Shown: positions 32,975 to 44,336, counted from the first letter of the stretch. The stretch: DNA of 64,000 nt from Pandoraea eparura (GCF_902459725.1 NZ_CABPSH010000008.1:62001-126000), one strand, 5' to 3'. Program-made: numbers and translations. Notes: generated from the letters alone by a model not told the origin.

Positions 32975-33738
32975 TCACGACCCTCGGCAGTTTTGTTCGC
33001 GGCCATGTCGAGCGCCTGGGATATGGCGCCCGCATGTTCCTGCGCGTGCTGGCGTCGAGCGGCGCCATGCTGCGCCGGCCGCGTCTGGTGACCGACCAGA
33101 TTCACTTCGTCGGCAACTTTTCGTTTGTGATCATTGCGGTCTCGGGGCTGTTCGTCGGCTTCGTGCTGGGCCTGCAGGGCTATTACACGCTCAACCGGTA
33201 CGGCTCGGAGCAGGCGCTGGGTCTGCTCGTGGCGCTGTCGCTGGTGCGCGAGCTGGGGCCGGTGGTCACCGCCTTGCTGTTTGCAGGACGCGCGGGCACT
33301 TCGCTCACGGCTGAAATCGGCCTGATGAAGGCGGGTGAGCAATTGACGGCCATGGAAATGATGGCGATCGATCCGATCGCGCGCGTGGTGGTCCCGCGTT
33401 TTTGGGCGGGGGTGATCGCCATGCCGATTCTCGCGGCGATCTTCTCGGCGGTGGGCGTTTTCGGCGGTTACCTGGTCGGCGTGAAGTTGATCGGCGTGGA
33501 CCCCGGCGCGTTCTGGTCGCAGATGCAAGGCGGCGTGGACGTGTGGTCGGACGTCGCCAACGGCGTTATCAAGAGCATCGTGTTCGGCATTGCCGTCACC
33601 TTTATCGCCCTGTACCAGGGGTTCGAGGCGCAACCGACGCCGGAAGGCGTGTCGCGTGCGACTACCCGCACGGTGGTGCAGGCGTCGCTTGCGGTGCTCG
33701 GCCTCGACTTCCTGCTTACGGCCCTCATGTTCAGCTGA
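32971..33738 (+). CDS. mlaE: Phospholipid ABC transporter permease MlaE
   Basis: Inner-membrane permease of the Mla complex. The 255-aa product has an N-terminal amphipathic helix and five hydrophobic helices, with the conserved GLQGYYTLNRYGSEQALGLL, LVRELGPVVTALLFAGRAGTSLTAEIGLMKAGEQ and LALDFLLTALMFS-like regions of the family (the last reads LGLDFLLTALMF). It starts within mlaF (ATGA overlap) and is followed by mlaD after 53 bp. Confidence 0.95.
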   Translation: MITTLGSFVRGHVERLGYGARMFLRVLASSGAMLRRPRLVTDQIHFVGNFSFVIIAVSGLFVGFVLGLQGYYTLNRYGSEQALGLLVALSLVRELGPVVTALLFAGRAGTSLTAEIGLMKAGEQLTAMEMMAIDPIARVVVPRFWAGVIAMPILAAIFSAVGVFGGYLVGVKLIGVDPGAFWSQMQGGVDVWSDVANGVIKSIVFGIAVTFIALYQGFEAQPTPEGVSRATTRTVVQASLAVLGLDFLLTALMFS

Positions 33739-33791
33739 CGGGCCCGCGTGCCCGCCAAGACATCGACAGACAGTTTGCGCACACTGACACA

Positions 33792-34346
33792 ATGAAAAAA
33801 CACCCCCTCGACTTCTGGGTTGGCCTGTTCGTGGTTCTCGGCTTCGCAGCGCTGCTGTTCCTCGCGCTCAAGGTGGGCAACATGAGCTCGCTGTCGTTCT
33901 CGAGCTCGTACCCGGTGACGGTGCGCTTCGACAACATCGGCGGCCTCAAGCCGCGCGCGCCGGTCAAGAGCGCGGGCGTCGTGGTGGGGCGCGTGGCGTC
34001 GATCCAGTTCGACGACAAGCGCTACGTGGCCAACGTGACGCTCAACATCGATTCGCAGTATCACTTCCCGAAGGACTCGTCGGCGAAGATACTGACGTCG
34101 GGCTTGCTCGGTGAGCAATACATCGGGCTGGAAGCCGGCGGTGACGATCAGATGCTCAAGGCGGGTGATACGATCACGCTCACGCAATCGGCGATCGTGC
34201 TGGAAAACCTGATCGGCCAGTTCCTGTACAACAAGGCGGCAGATGCCGGGGGCGCCCAAGCGGGCGGGGCATCGGCTGCCGCGGCGCCGGCAGCACCGTC
34301 TGCCGTGCCGGCGCCAGGGGCGGCAACGGTAACCCAAGGAAAATAA
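33792..34346 (+). CDS. mlaD: Phospholipid transporter substrate-binding protein MlaD
   Basis: MCE-domain protein anchored in the inner membrane that forms a hexameric ring channelling lipids to MlaC. The 184-aa product has one N-terminal membrane helix (WVGLFVVLGFAALLFLALKV), then the MCE domain with FDNIGGLKPRAPVKSAGVVVGRV and the LGEQYIGLEAGG end, followed by an Ala/Pro-rich tail of about 40 residues. Only five bases separate it from mlaA. Confidence 0.95.
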   Translation: MKKHPLDFWVGLFVVLGFAALLFLALKVGNMSSLSFSSSYPVTVRFDNIGGLKPRAPVKSAGVVVGRVASIQFDDKRYVANVTLNIDSQYHFPKDSSAKILTSGLLGEQYIGLEAGGDDQMLKAGDTITLTQSAIVLENLIGQFLYNKAADAGGAQAGGASAAAAPAAPSAVPAPGAATVTQGK

Positions 34347-34351
34347 AAGAG

Positions 34352-35215
34352 ATGACCCGCATCCGTACTTCGGCAGTGCTGGCCGCCGGCGCGATGGCGC
34401 TGGCCGGTTGCTCGACTGTCACGAACCCGAGTCCCGCAGACCCCATCGAAGGGTTCAACCGTTCGATGTACACGTTCAATGACACGCTCGACAAGACGGT
34501 CATGACGCCGGTGGCCAAGGGCTACCGCTTCGCGGTGCCGCAACCGGCGCGCGACATGGTCACGAACTTCTTCTCGAACGTGGGCGATGTGTACAACTTC
34601 GCCAACAACCTGCTTCAGCTCGAAGTCACGGCCGCCGTGCAGGACTTGATGCGCCTGACGATCAACACCTTCCTGGGGGTAGGCGGTCTGGTCGACTTCG
34701 CCACGCCCGCCGGGTTGCCCAAGCACAGCCAGGATTTCGGCGTGACGCTCGGCAAGTGGGGCGTGCCCGATGGCCCGTACCTCGTGCTGCCGGTGCTCGG
34801 CCCGAGCACGGTGCGCGACAGCGTCGGCCTGGCCGGCAACATGTTCATCGACCCGACGTCGTATATCAATCCGAATTGGGTGAGCTATTCGATCTACGGC
34901 GTTCGCATTGTGAATACGCGGGCGAACCTGCTCGACGCCTCCAACCTGCTCGAAGCGGCTGCCCTCGATCCGTACTCGTTCACGCGCGATGCTTATCTGG
35001 CGCGCCGCAAGTACCTGATCAACGGCGGGGCCGCGGGCAACGCCGCGCTGCCGAATTACGAAGAGGACGACGGCTCGGCGAATGGTGCGAATGGCGCGAA
35101 TGTGCAGCCGAAGCCGGCCGCACCGGCGTCGGGCGTTCAAGCCGAACCGGACGCGCCGCAGGGCTCGCCCGTGCCGGGCAAGATTGTGCCGGGCGGCCTG
35201 CCGTTCCGTCGTTGA
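34352..35215 (+). CDS. mlaA: Outer-membrane lipoprotein MlaA (VacJ)
   Basis: Removes phospholipids from the outer leaflet of the outer membrane and hands them to MlaC. The 287-aa product has a lipobox MALAGC at residues 15-20, then DPIEGFNRSMYTFNDTLDK, the conserved LPVLGPSTVRDSVG block and a Pro/Asp-rich C-terminal tail of about 60 residues that is probably disordered. In this operon mlaA lies between mlaD and mlaC, as in Burkholderiales and unlike E. coli, where vacJ is separate. Confidence 0.95.
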   Translation: MTRIRTSAVLAAGAMALAGCSTVTNPSPADPIEGFNRSMYTFNDTLDKTVMTPVAKGYRFAVPQPARDMVTNFFSNVGDVYNFANNLLQLEVTAAVQDLMRLTINTFLGVGGLVDFATPAGLPKHSQDFGVTLGKWGVPDGPYLVLPVLGPSTVRDSVGLAGNMFIDPTSYINPNWVSYSIYGVRIVNTRANLLDASNLLEAAALDPYSFTRDAYLARRKYLINGGAAGNAALPNYEEDDGSANGANGANVQPKPAAPASGVQAEPDAPQGSPVPGKIVPGGLPFRR

Positions 35216-35264
35216 TCGGCGCGAATCGCCGACCGCACCGTCTCGATTCCGATCGATGACACTG

Positions 35265-35287
35265 AGCGCCCCGCAAGGCGGGGCGCT
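35265..35287. other. Perfect GC-rich hairpin between mlaA and mlaC
   Basis: AGCGCCCCGC and GCGGGGCGCT form a perfect 10-bp stem with an AAG loop in the 190-bp gap between mlaA and mlaC. No T run follows, so it is more likely an RNA-processing or stabilising hairpin than a terminator. The rest of the gap holds no gene. Confidence 0.5.
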
Positions 35288-35405
35288 GTCGGCAGCCCTG
35301 TCGGGCAACAGTTTGTTACACGACACTGCCGGCATTCCGAGAACTCCAGACGCAACGCGGGTATCCAATCCCGCAACACCTGTCACTCGAAAGAGGAAGT
35401 CCACA

Positions 35406-36026
35406 ATGAAGAAGTTCTGGCTCATTCCCGTCATGGCTTTGATGACGTACACCGCCGCTGGCGCCGCCGTGGCGCAGGCGCAGGCCCCCGACGTGCTGGT
35501 CAAGCAGACCGTCAGCGAAGTGATGGCCGCGGCCAAGACCGATCCGAACATCCAGAAAGGCGATCTGAACAGCATCACCAAGCTGGTTGAGCAGAAGATC
35601 CTGCCGCACGCCGACTTCGCGAAGACGACGCAACTGGCGACCGGCGCCGCATGGCGCAACGCCACGCCGCAGCAGCGCCAGCAACTGACCGAGCAATTCA
35701 AGACGCTGCTGTTGCGCACGTACGCGGGCGCCATCGCCCAGATTCGTGATCAGCAGGTCAACTACAAGCCGTTCCGTGGTCAGCCGGGCGACACCGACGC
35801 CGTGGTCTACACCGACGTGATCAACAACGGTCAGCCGATCGAACTCGACTACCGTCTGTACAAGACCGCCAGCGGCGAATGGAAGCTGTATGACCTGAAC
35901 GTGCTGGGTGCCTGGCTCATCCAGACGTATCGCAACCAGTTCGCCGAGCAGGTCAACAAGTCGGGCGTCGATGGCCTGATTCAGTTTCTGACGCAGCGCA
36001 ACCAGCAACTGGCAGGCGGCAAGTAA
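35406..36026 (+). CDS. mlaC: Periplasmic phospholipid-binding protein MlaC
   Basis: Soluble lipid carrier between MlaA and MlaFEDB. The 206-aa product has a Sec signal peptide (WLIPVMALMTYTAAGAAVAQAQA), then the Tol-Toxin/MlaC fold: SEVMAAAKTDPNIQ, KILPHADFAKTTQLATGAAW, QLTEQFKTLLLRTYAGAI and the C-terminal YDLNVLGAWLIQTYRNQF. GAGGAAG precedes the ATG. mlaB follows after four bases. Confidence 0.93.
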   Translation: MKKFWLIPVMALMTYTAAGAAVAQAQAPDVLVKQTVSEVMAAAKTDPNIQKGDLNSITKLVEQKILPHADFAKTTQLATGAAWRNATPQQRQQLTEQFKTLLLRTYAGAIAQIRDQQVNYKPFRGQPGDTDAVVYTDVINNGQPIELDYRLYKTASGEWKLYDLNVLGAWLIQTYRNQFAEQVNKSGVDGLIQFLTQRNQQLAGGK

Positions 36027-36030
36027 GCGC

Positions 36031-36288
36031 ATGCTCGCGTTGCAGACCGACCTCACGCACGACACCGCCGGCGACGTCCTTGCGCAGGCCATCGATCGCA
36101 TCGACGCGGGCGAGACCCAGATCGATTGCGCCGGGCTGAAGCAATTCGACTCGTCGGCGCTCGCCGTGTTGCTGGCCCTGCGCCGCCACGCGGTTCGGCG
36201 GGGTTCGACGCTGGCGTTCACTAACCTGCCGACGGGGCTGGCCAGCCTTGCGCTGGTGTACGGCGTCGACCATCTGCTCTCGAGCTGA
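36031..36288 (+). CDS. mlaB: STAS-domain protein MlaB
   Basis: 85-aa single STAS domain that binds MlaF and stabilises the transporter. The product has DCAGLKQFDSSALAVLLALRRHAVRRG, the usual phosphorylatable or binding serine region of the fold, followed by FTNLPTGLASLALVYGV. It is the last gene of the mla operon and is followed by a strong terminator. Confidence 0.9.
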   Translation: MLALQTDLTHDTAGDVLAQAIDRIDAGETQIDCAGLKQFDSSALAVLLALRRHAVRRGSTLAFTNLPTGLASLALVYGVDHLLSS

Positions 36289-36316
36289 TTCGACTGGCCG
36301 GACTGTGCCCCGCAGG

Positions 36317-36347
36317 AAAGCGCCGTCTCGCAACGGCGCTTTTTTTA
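36317..36347 (+). terminator. Intrinsic terminator of the mla operon
   Basis: Perfect 10-bp stem AAAGCGCCGT/ACGGCGCTTT with a CTCGCA loop and a T run of seven. It lies about 30 bp after the mlaB stop. The remaining 270 bp to the next gene show no gene; the next operon's promoter should be there. Confidence 0.92.
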
Positions 36348-36617
36348 TGTGCCATGCCGTGACGGCGGCCGAACGCCATGCGCCACCGGCATGACGCGCG
36401 TCACCGGCGCCGCCGGGCCGCGTGGCCGGGGTGAACACGGCCGCCACCAGCTTCCTTTATAATCACAGGCTTTCTGCCGACTTTTGGGCAGTTACCCTCA
36501 TCCGGGCACCCGCGCCGCCGCGATGGCTGCTGCCGCGATCCCAGCGGTCGGCGCCCACGAGCCGCCGTGGCCGGAGAATCTATATGGCGTACCTGCCAAG
36601 GCGGGTGCGTGCAGTCC

Positions 36618-37540
<923 letters not shown>

Positions 37541-37544
<4 letters not shown>

Positions 37545-38308
37545 TCGGCGCATGGGTCGGATTCCGCACGCTGTTCTACAAGGAGGTGCTGCGCTTCTGG
37601 AAGGTCAGCTTCCAGACCGTGGCCGCGCCGGTGCTCACCGCGCTGCTGTATCTGATGATCTTCGGCCATGTGCTCGAAGATCGCGTGAAGGTCTATGACC
37701 AGATCACGTACACGTCGTTTCTCGTGCCGGGTCTGGTCATGATGAGCGTGTTGCAGAACGCGTTCGCGAACAGCTCGTCGTCACTGATCCAGTCCAAGAT
37801 CACCGGCAACCTGGTGTTCGTGCTGCTTCCCCCGCTGTCGCACTGGGAGATGTTCGGCGCCTACGTGCTCGCCGCCGTCGTGCGCGGGCTGTGCGTGGGC
37901 GCAGGGGTCTTCGCGGTGACGGTGACGTTCACGCATCTGACGTTTGCGGCGCCGCTGTGGATCGTCGGCTTCGCGTTCCTCGGGGCGGCGATTCTCGGCA
38001 CGCTGGGTCTGATCGCGGGCATCTGGGCGGAGAAGTTCGACCAGCTCGCGGCGTTCCAGAACTTCCTGATCATGCCGGCGACGTTCCTCGCGGGCGTGTT
38101 TTACTCGATTCACTCGCTGCCGCCGCTGTGGCAGGCTGTCTCGCACTTCAACCCGTTCTTCTACATGATCGACGGGTTCCGCTATGGCTTCTTCGGCGTG
38201 TCCGACGTTGCCCCGCAGACCAGCCTTGCCGTTGTGGGTGCGACTTTTCTGATACTCGCAACCGTGGCGCTGAATTTGCTGCGCCGTGGCTATAAATTGC
38301 GTCACTGA
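37541..38308 (+). CDS. ABC-2 exporter permease (YadH-like)
   Basis: Membrane subunit for the preceding ATPase. The 255-aa product has six hydrophobic helices, an N-terminal amphipathic region ([15 protein letters not shown]) and the ABC-2 signature region [24 protein letters not shown]. It starts within the ATPase gene (ATGA overlap) and is followed 18 bp later by ibaG. Confidence 0.9.
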
Positions 38309-38326
38309 ACTTCTCTAGGATCGGCC

Positions 38327-38566
38327 ATGCTGCCCACCCCCGAACAAATCAAACAGTACATCGAAGCCGGTCTGGCTTGCGAGCACGTGGCCGTCGAAGG
38401 CGATGGCCAGCACTTCTATGCAACCATCGTGAGCGAGCAATTCGCCGGCAAGCGCCTCATCGCGCGCCACCAGCTCGTGTACGCCGCGCTGGGCGATCGC
38501 ATGAAGGCGGAAATTCACGCGCTGTCCATGAAGACCCTCACGCCGGCGGAGTATCAGGCGCAATGA
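38327..38566 (+). CDS. ibaG: BolA-family protein IbaG
   Basis: 79-aa BolA-like protein of the IbaG/YrbA branch, linked in other bacteria to acid stress and to iron-sulfur handling with monothiol glutaredoxins. It contains the [30 protein letters not shown] core with the loop histidine of RHQLVY. The stop overlaps the murA start by four bases, so it is coupled to cell-wall synthesis genes. Confidence 0.9.
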   Translation: MLPTPEQIKQYIEAGLACEHVAVEGDGQHFYATIVSEQFAGKRLIARHQLVYAALGDRMKAEIHALSMKTLTPAEYQAQ

Positions 38567-39903
38567 GGATTACGCAAGAAAGCGCCGGCGTCGCCGGCAA
38601 CGGCGAGACCGCCGCCGGCGAGCGCATGGGCGCCGACCATCTGGTGATCGAGGGCGGCGAGCGGCTGGCGGGCGAGATTACCGTGTCGGGTGCCAAGAAC
38701 GCGGCCCTGCCGATTCTGTGTGCGTGCCTGCTCACGTCCGAGCCGCTGGTGCTCGGCAATGTTCCCGATCTGCACGACGTGCGCACCATGCTGACGCTGC
38801 TCGCGCGCATGGGCGTGAAGGTCGAGCGTCACGGCGAATCGGTGACGCTCGACGCGTCGCAGATCACCGAACCGGCGGCCCCGTACGACCTCGTGAAGAC
38901 CATGCGGGCGTCGATTCTTGTGCTCGGCCCGCTGCTGGCCCGTTGCGGCGAGGCGCGCGTGTCGCTGCCCGGCGGCTGCGCGATCGGGGCGCGGCCGGTC
39001 GATCAGCACATCAAGGGCCTGCAGGCGATGGGCGCCGAGATCACGCTGACGCACGGCGACATCGTCGCCAAGGCAACGCGTCTGCGCGGCGAGACGCTCG
39101 TGACCGACATGATCACCGTCACGGGCACCGAAAACCTGCTCATGGCGGCCACGCTGGCCGACGGCGTCACCGTGCTCGCCAACGCCGCACGCGAACCCGA
39201 AGTGACGGACCTGGCCGAACTGCTCGTGAAGATGGGCGCGAAGATCGACGGCATCGGCACGGATCGTCTGGTGGTGATCGGCGTGCCGCGCCTGAGCGGC
39301 GCAACGCACGATGTCGTGCCCGACCGGATCGAAGCCGGCACGTTCCTGTGCGCGGCCGTGGCCACGCGCGGCGATATCACGCTGCATCGCGTGGTGCCGG
39401 GCACGCTCGATGCCGTGATCGAGAAGCTGCGCGAAACCGGCGCGAACGTGACGGCAGGTGCGGATTGGCTGCGCGTGTCGATGGATCGGCGCGCGCGGGC
39501 GGTCAGTTTCCGGACGTCGGAGTATCCGGCGTTCCCGACCGACATGCAGGCCCAGTTCATGGCGCTCAATTGCGTGGCCGACGGGGCGTCCCAGGTCGTC
39601 GAAACGATCTTCGAGAACCGCTTCATGCACGTGCAGGAGTTGACGCGTCTGGGCGCGAATATCGGCATCGACGGCAACACGGCGCGCATTTCCGGCGTGG
39701 ATCGCCTGTCGGGTGCGCATGTGATGGCGACCGACCTGCGTGCTTCCGCCAGTTTGATCGTCGCGGGTCTGACGGCCGAGGGCCGCACGCTCGTCGACCG
39801 TATTCATCACCTCGATCGCGGCTATCATCGCATCGAGGCCAAGTTGTGCGCCGTGGGCGCGCGAATCCGGCGCGTTCAAGCGCGCCAGGGAGACATTGCA
39901 TGA
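38563..39903 (+). CDS. murA: UDP-N-acetylglucosamine 1-carboxyvinyltransferase MurA
   Basis: First committed step of peptidoglycan synthesis: transfers enolpyruvate to UDP-GlcNAc. The 446-aa product has an N-terminal tail of about 20 residues, [16 protein letters not shown], and the active-site loop [14 protein letters not shown] with the fosfomycin-sensitive cysteine. It starts four bases before the ibaG stop and its stop overlaps hisG by four bases, so cell-wall and histidine genes are translationally linked here. Confidence 0.97.
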   Translation: MRITQESAGVAGNGETAAGERMGADHLVIEGGERLAGEITVSGAKNAALPILCACLLTSEPLVLGNVPDLHDVRTMLTLLARMGVKVERHGESVTLDASQITEPAAPYDLVKTMRASILVLGPLLARCGEARVSLPGGCAIGARPVDQHIKGLQAMGAEITLTHGDIVAKATRLRGETLVTDMITVTGTENLLMAATLADGVTVLANAAREPEVTDLAELLVKMGAKIDGIGTDRLVVIGVPRLSGATHDVVPDRIEAGTFLCAAVATRGDITLHRVVPGTLDAVIEKLRETGANVTAGADWLRVSMDRRARAVSFRTSEYPAFPTDMQAQFMALNCVADGASQVVETIFENRFMHVQELTRLGANIGIDGNTARISGVDRLSGAHVMATDLRASASLIVAGLTAEGRTLVDRIHHLDRGYHRIEAKLCAVGARIRRVQARQGDIA

Positions 39904-40580
39904 GTTCCGCCAAGCCCGCCCAGCCGCTCGCTCAACCGCTGACGCTGGCGCTCTCGAAAGGGCGTATCTTTACGGAGACGCTGCCATTGCTGGCGGCCGC
40001 CGGCATCGAAGTCACGGAAGACCCGGAGACCTCGCGCAAGCTGATTCTGCCGACGACGGATCCGAACCTGCAGGTCATCATCGTGCGCGCGACCGACGTG
40101 CCGACCTATGTGCAATATGGTGCCGCCGACTTCGGTGTGGCCGGCAAGGATGTGCTCATCGAGCACGGCGGCGGCGGTCTGTATCAGCCGATCGATTTGA
40201 ACATTGCGCGTTGCCGCATGTCTGTAGCGGTACCGAAGGGCTTCGATTACGCGAATGCCGTCCGTCAGGGAGCGCGCTTGCGCGTGGCAACCAAGTACGT
40301 GCAGACGGCGCGCGAGCACTTCGCGGCCAAGGGCGTGCACGTCGACCTGATCAAGCTGTACGGCTCGATGGAGCTGGGTCCGCTCGTGGGCCTGGCCGAC
40401 GCGATCGTCGATCTGGTGAGTACCGGCGGCACGCTGCGGGCCAACAATCTGGTGGAAGTGGAGGAGATCATGGAGATCTCGTCGCGCCTCGTGATCAATC
40501 AGGCTGCACTCAAGTTGAAGCGTGAGTCGTTGCAGCCTATTCTGGATGCCTTCGAGCAGGCCTCCCGGCAAACAGCATGA
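39900..40580 (+). CDS. hisG: ATP phosphoribosyltransferase, short form
   Basis: First step of histidine synthesis, joining ATP and PRPP. The 226-aa product is the short form, lacking the C-terminal regulatory domain, so it should need HisZ, which is not in the window. It has [16 protein letters not shown] and the PRPP-binding region ([17 protein letters not shown]). Four-base overlaps join it to murA before and to hisD after. Confidence 0.97.
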   Translation: MSSAKPAQPLAQPLTLALSKGRIFTETLPLLAAAGIEVTEDPETSRKLILPTTDPNLQVIIVRATDVPTYVQYGAADFGVAGKDVLIEHGGGGLYQPIDLNIARCRMSVAVPKGFDYANAVRQGARLRVATKYVQTAREHFAAKGVHVDLIKLYGSMELGPLVGLADAIVDLVSTGGTLRANNLVEVEEIMEISSRLVINQAALKLKRESLQPILDAFEQASRQTA

Positions 40581-41899
40581 AACTCGATATTCGCAAACTC
40601 GATTCCTCCGCTGAAGGCTTCGCGACGCAACTTCGCGATGTGCTGGCGTTCGAGGCGAGCGAAGACGCCGCCATCGATCGTGCGGCGGCTGACATTCTCG
40701 CCGACGTGAAGTCGCGAGGCGACGCGGCCGTCATCGAATACACCAACAAGTTCGACCGTCTGAGCGCGCCTGACATGGCGGCGCTGGAGCTGAGCGCCGA
40801 CGCGCTGGCGGCAGCGCTGGAGAGCCTCGAGCCGAAGCGTCGCGCGGCGCTCGAAGCCGCGGCGGCCCGCGTGCGCGCCTATCACGAGAAGCAGCGCATC
40901 GAGTGCGGCAGCCATAGCTGGCAATACACCGAGCCGGACGGCACGGTGCTGGGCCAGAAGGTCACGCCGCTCGACCGCGTGGGCATCTACGTGCCGGGCG
41001 GCAAGGCCGCGTATCCGTCGTCGGTGTTGATGAACGCCATTCCCGCGCGGGTGGCGGGCGTGAAAGAGATCGTCATGGTGGTGCCCACGCCGGATGGCGT
41101 GCAGAACCCGCTGGTGCTCGCCGCCGCCCAAATCGCCGGGGTGGATCGCGTGTTCACCATCGGCGGCGCGCAGGCGGTGGCGGCGCTGGCCTACGGCACC
41201 GCGACGGTGCCGGCCGTCGACAAGATCGTCGGCCCGGGCAACGCTTTCGTGGCCGCCGCCAAGCGCCGCGTGTTCGGCACCGTCGGCATCGACATGATCG
41301 CCGGGCCGTCCGAAATTCTCGTTATTTGCGACGGCACGACCGATCCCGACTGGGTCGCCATGGACCTGTTCTCGCAGGCCGAACACGACGAACTCGCGCA
41401 GTCGATCCTGCTGTGTCCGGACGCCGCGTACCTCGCGCGCGTGCATGCTTCGCTCGAGCGCCAGATCGACGAGATGCCGCGTCGCGACGTGATCGCTGCC
41501 TCGCTGCGCGGTCGCGGTGCGCTGATCAAGGTGCGCGACATGGCCGAAGCGTGCGAGATCGCCAACGTGATCGCGCCGGAGCACCTCGAGATCTCGGCCG
41601 AGACTCCGCAGCAGTGGGGCGACAGGATTCGCCACGCCGGGGCGATTTTCCTCGGCAAGTTCACGAGCGAGAGCCTGGGCGATTACTGCGCCGGTCCCAA
41701 CCACGTGCTGCCGACCTCGCGCACGGCACGCTTCTCGTCGCCGCTGGGCGTGTACGACTTCATCAAGCGTTCGAGCCTGATCGAAGTGAGCGAAGGCGGT
41801 GCCCGCATGCTCGGCGAGATCGCCGCGGAACTGGCTTACGGCGAAGGCCTGCAAGCGCATGCGCGCAGCGCCGAATACCGTCTGCATCGCGAGTCCTGA
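40577..41899 (+). CDS. hisD: Histidinol dehydrogenase HisD
   Basis: Catalyses the last two oxidations of histidinol to histidine with NAD and zinc. The 440-aa product has [37 protein letters not shown], the zinc-site region [10 protein letters not shown] and the active-site glutamate-histidine in APEHLEI. Length is normal. Overlaps hisG by four bases and is followed directly by an unrecognised exported protein gene. Confidence 0.97.
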   Translation: MKLDIRKLDSSAEGFATQLRDVLAFEASEDAAIDRAAADILADVKSRGDAAVIEYTNKFDRLSAPDMAALELSADALAAALESLEPKRRAALEAAAARVRAYHEKQRIECGSHSWQYTEPDGTVLGQKVTPLDRVGIYVPGGKAAYPSSVLMNAIPARVAGVKEIVMVVPTPDGVQNPLVLAAAQIAGVDRVFTIGGAQAVAALAYGTATVPAVDKIVGPGNAFVAAAKRRVFGTVGIDMIAGPSEILVICDGTTDPDWVAMDLFSQAEHDELAQSILLCPDAAYLARVHASLERQIDEMPRRDVIAASLRGRGALIKVRDMAEACEIANVIAPEHLEISAETPQQWGDRIRHAGAIFLGKFTSESLGDYCAGPNHVLPTSRTARFSSPLGVYDFIKRSSLIEVSEGGARMLGEIAAELAYGEGLQAHARSAEYRLHRES

Positions 41900-41900
41900 C

Positions 41901-42473
41901 ATGCGCGACGACGCCCTGCGGCCCGCGTATTGTCCAACGACGTCGGCCGCCGCTCGGCGTCGCCTGGGCGCCCTCGCGGGTTCCGCATCGCCGTTTGCAT
42001 CGCCGTTTTCGTCGCTGCCCGTGCGCCTCGTGCGGGCGGTGCGGCGAGCGAGTGCCGCGCTCGCCCTTGGGATGGCGGCCAGTGCGTCGGCCTACGCCGC
42101 CGGACAATATTGCCAGCACGCCACGTTCGAAGGTACGTCCGTCGAGCGCATGACCGTATGCGTGAGCCGTCAGGCGTTCGACAATGACATCTACGTGTTG
42201 CGGCTTGGCGGGAAAACAGCGCTGCGTGGCACGGACGAAGAAGTTGCCCATGGCCTGTTCGGACGCGTTGGCAACCGCCTGGTGGCCATGCGGTGCGAGC
42301 CCGAAGCCGCGCCCGCGCGCGTGAGTCCGGCGGTGGCGCAGGCGCTGTCCTGGCAGACCGGCGTGCGGTTGCAACGCATTACCGATGCCCTCGGCAGTGT
42401 GGAGACCGGCCGCCGGTGCATCGTCAAGATCGATGGTGCGGATGCCGGGCGGCTGACATTCGCCTTCAACTGA
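41901..42473 (+). CDS. Unrecognised exported cysteine-containing protein within the his operon
   Basis: I recognise no family. The 190-aa frame begins one base after the hisD stop. Residues about 44-67 form a signal peptide (VRAVRRASAALALGMAAS, cleavage near SAYAAGQ), preceded by an odd 40-residue extension; GTG 42021 or 42030 would start directly at the signal. The mature part has four cysteines (QYCQH, TVCVSR, MRCEPE, RRCIVK) that could make two disulfides. It sits between hisD and hisC, where most relatives have nothing. A repeat array follows it. Confidence 0.75.
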   Translation: MRDDALRPAYCPTTSAAARRRLGALAGSASPFASPFSSLPVRLVRAVRRASAALALGMAASASAYAAGQYCQHATFEGTSVERMTVCVSRQAFDNDIYVLRLGGKTALRGTDEEVAHGLFGRVGNRLVAMRCEPEAAPARVSPAVAQALSWQTGVRLQRITDALGSVETGRRCIVKIDGADAGRLTFAFN

Positions 42474-42506
42474 GCCTTTTTGAACGATCCCGAACGACTT
42501 CGCGCA

Positions 42507-42540
42507 ATTCCGCCTGATTCCGCCTGATTCCGCCCGATTC
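42507..42540. repeat. 10-bp tandem repeat upstream of hisC
   Basis: Three and a half copies of ATTCCGCCTG (last copy ATTCCGCCCG) between the exported-protein gene and hisC. It is one of several short tandem arrays of about 10-bp period found in gaps of this window. It ends 12 bases before the hisC ATG, whose ribosome binding site would be CTCCTCTACTGCC-like and weak. Confidence 0.7.
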
Positions 42541-42552
42541 TCCTCTACTGCC

Positions 42553-43617
42553 ATGTCCGTCGACCAAGTGATCCGCTCCGATGTGCTCGCCATGAGCCCC
42601 TACGCCGTGCCTGACGCCAGCGGTTTCCTCAAGCTCGACGCCATGGAGAATCCATACGGCCTGCCGCCGGCATTGCGCAGCGCGCTGGGGCTGCGCCTGG
42701 CCGACGTGGCGCTCAATCGTTACCCGGCGCCGCGTCCGCAGGCGCTGCTCGAGACGCTCGCCCGCACGATGGGCGTGCCGGCCGGCGCCAAGCTGTTGCT
42801 GGGCAACGGCTCGGACGAGATCATCAGCATGATCGCGATGGCCACGGCCCGCCCCGGAGCCGCCGTGATCGCCCCGATGCCGGGCTTTGTCATGTACGAG
42901 ATGTCGGCGCGCTTCGCGGGCATCGAGTTCGTCGGCGTGCCGCTGCGCGCCGACTTCTCGCTCGATATGCCGGCGATGTTGAACGCCATTGCGGCGCATC
43001 CGGGCGCGGTGGTCTATCTGGCCTACCCGAACAACCCGACGGGCAATCTGTTCGCCGACGACGACATCGAGACGCTCGTGCGCGCCGCCAGCCGCGGCCT
43101 CGTGGTGATCGACGAGGCGTACCAGCCGTTTGCCGGCAAGACGTGGATGCCGCGCCTGGCGGAGTTCCCCCATCTGCTCGTCATGCGCACCGTCTCGAAG
43201 CTCGGGCTCGCGGGCATCCGGCTGGGCTACGTGGCGGGCAGCGCGCAATGGCTCGACCAGATCGACAAGGTGCGTCCGCCCTACAACATCAACGTGCTCA
43301 CGCAGGCCTGCGCCGAATTCATGCTCGATCACCTCGACGTGCTCGACGCGCAGGCGGCGCAATTGCGTGCCGAACGGGCGCGGCTGGCCGCTGCCGTGGC
43401 GGCGCTGCCTGGGGTCAGCGTGTTCCCGAGCGATGCGAATTTCCTGCTCGTGCGGGTGCCGGATGCCGACAAAACCCACGCGGGGCTGCTCGCACGCAAG
43501 GTGTTGATCAAAAACGTGGGTAAAATGCACGTATTGCTGGCCAATTGCCTGAGATTGACGGTCGGCACCCCCACGGAGAATGCGGCAATGGTGGAAGCCC
43601 TGGCCGCATCACTCTAA
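42553..43617 (+). CDS. hisC: Histidinol-phosphate aminotransferase HisC
   Basis: PLP enzyme converting imidazole-acetol phosphate to histidinol phosphate. The 354-aa product is a type I aminotransferase with the PLP-binding lysine in [15 protein letters not shown], the GNGSDEII substrate region, [11 protein letters not shown] and VVIDEAY. Length and order are normal. Confidence 0.96.
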   Translation: MSVDQVIRSDVLAMSPYAVPDASGFLKLDAMENPYGLPPALRSALGLRLADVALNRYPAPRPQALLETLARTMGVPAGAKLLLGNGSDEIISMIAMATARPGAAVIAPMPGFVMYEMSARFAGIEFVGVPLRADFSLDMPAMLNAIAAHPGAVVYLAYPNNPTGNLFADDDIETLVRAASRGLVVIDEAYQPFAGKTWMPRLAEFPHLLVMRTVSKLGLAGIRLGYVAGSAQWLDQIDKVRPPYNINVLTQACAEFMLDHLDVLDAQAAQLRAERARLAAAVAALPGVSVFPSDANFLLVRVPDADKTHAGLLARKVLIKNVGKMHVLLANCLRLTVGTPTENAAMVEALAASL

Positions 43618-43644
43618 CAAGCCATACGACGAGAACTCACCATC

Positions 43645-44232
43645 ATGCGCATTGCGGAAGTCGTTCGCGATACCAGCGAAACGCAAATACGCGTCAAGAT
43701 CGACCTGGACGGCACCGGCCGCAAGACACTCGATACCGGCGTGCCGTTCCTGGACCACATGCTCGACCAGATCGCGCGCCACGGCCTGATCGACATGGAT
43801 GTCGAAGCCCGCGGCGACACCTTCATCGACGATCACCACACGGTGGAAGACGTCGGCATCACGCTGGGCATGGCGGTGGCCAAGGCCATCGGCGACAAGA
43901 AGGGCATCGTGCGCTACGGCCACAGCTATGTGCCGCTCGACGAAGCGCTGTCGCGCGTCGTGATCGATTTCTCCGGTCGTCCCGGTCTCGAATTCCATGT
44001 GCCGTTCACGCGGGCGCGCGTCGGCAATTTCGACGTCGACCTGACCATCGAATTTTTCCGTGGCTTCGTCAATCACGCGGGCGTCACGCTGCACATCGAC
44101 AATCTGCGCGGCATCAACGCCCACCACCAGTGCGAAACGGTGTTCAAGGCGTTCGGTCGCGCGCTGCGCATGGCGGTCGAGATCGATCCGCGCGCCGCGG
44201 GCGTCGTGCCGTCCACGAAGGGAAGCCTGTAA
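43645..44232 (+). CDS. hisB: Imidazoleglycerol-phosphate dehydratase HisB
   Basis: Dehydrates imidazole-glycerol phosphate using manganese. The 195-aa product is the single-domain form, with the two metal-binding HHxxE motifs DDHHTVED and NAHHQCE. No fused phosphatase domain is present, as in most betaproteobacteria, so histidinol phosphatase must be elsewhere. marC follows after about 100 bp. Confidence 0.97.
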   Translation: MRIAEVVRDTSETQIRVKIDLDGTGRKTLDTGVPFLDHMLDQIARHGLIDMDVEARGDTFIDDHHTVEDVGITLGMAVAKAIGDKKGIVRYGHSYVPLDEALSRVVIDFSGRPGLEFHVPFTRARVGNFDVDLTIEFFRGFVNHAGVTLHIDNLRGINAHHQCETVFKAFGRALRMAVEIDPRAAGVVPSTKGSL

Positions 44233-44336
44233 CGCGAGACGGGTCGGCACGGCCGGCCCGATAGCCCGCCGGCCCGCAAGGCCGGCGCCCCAGCGACGCA
44301 TCACCGACCGGCCGGCCGCCGGCGCCGTGTGCCCCT

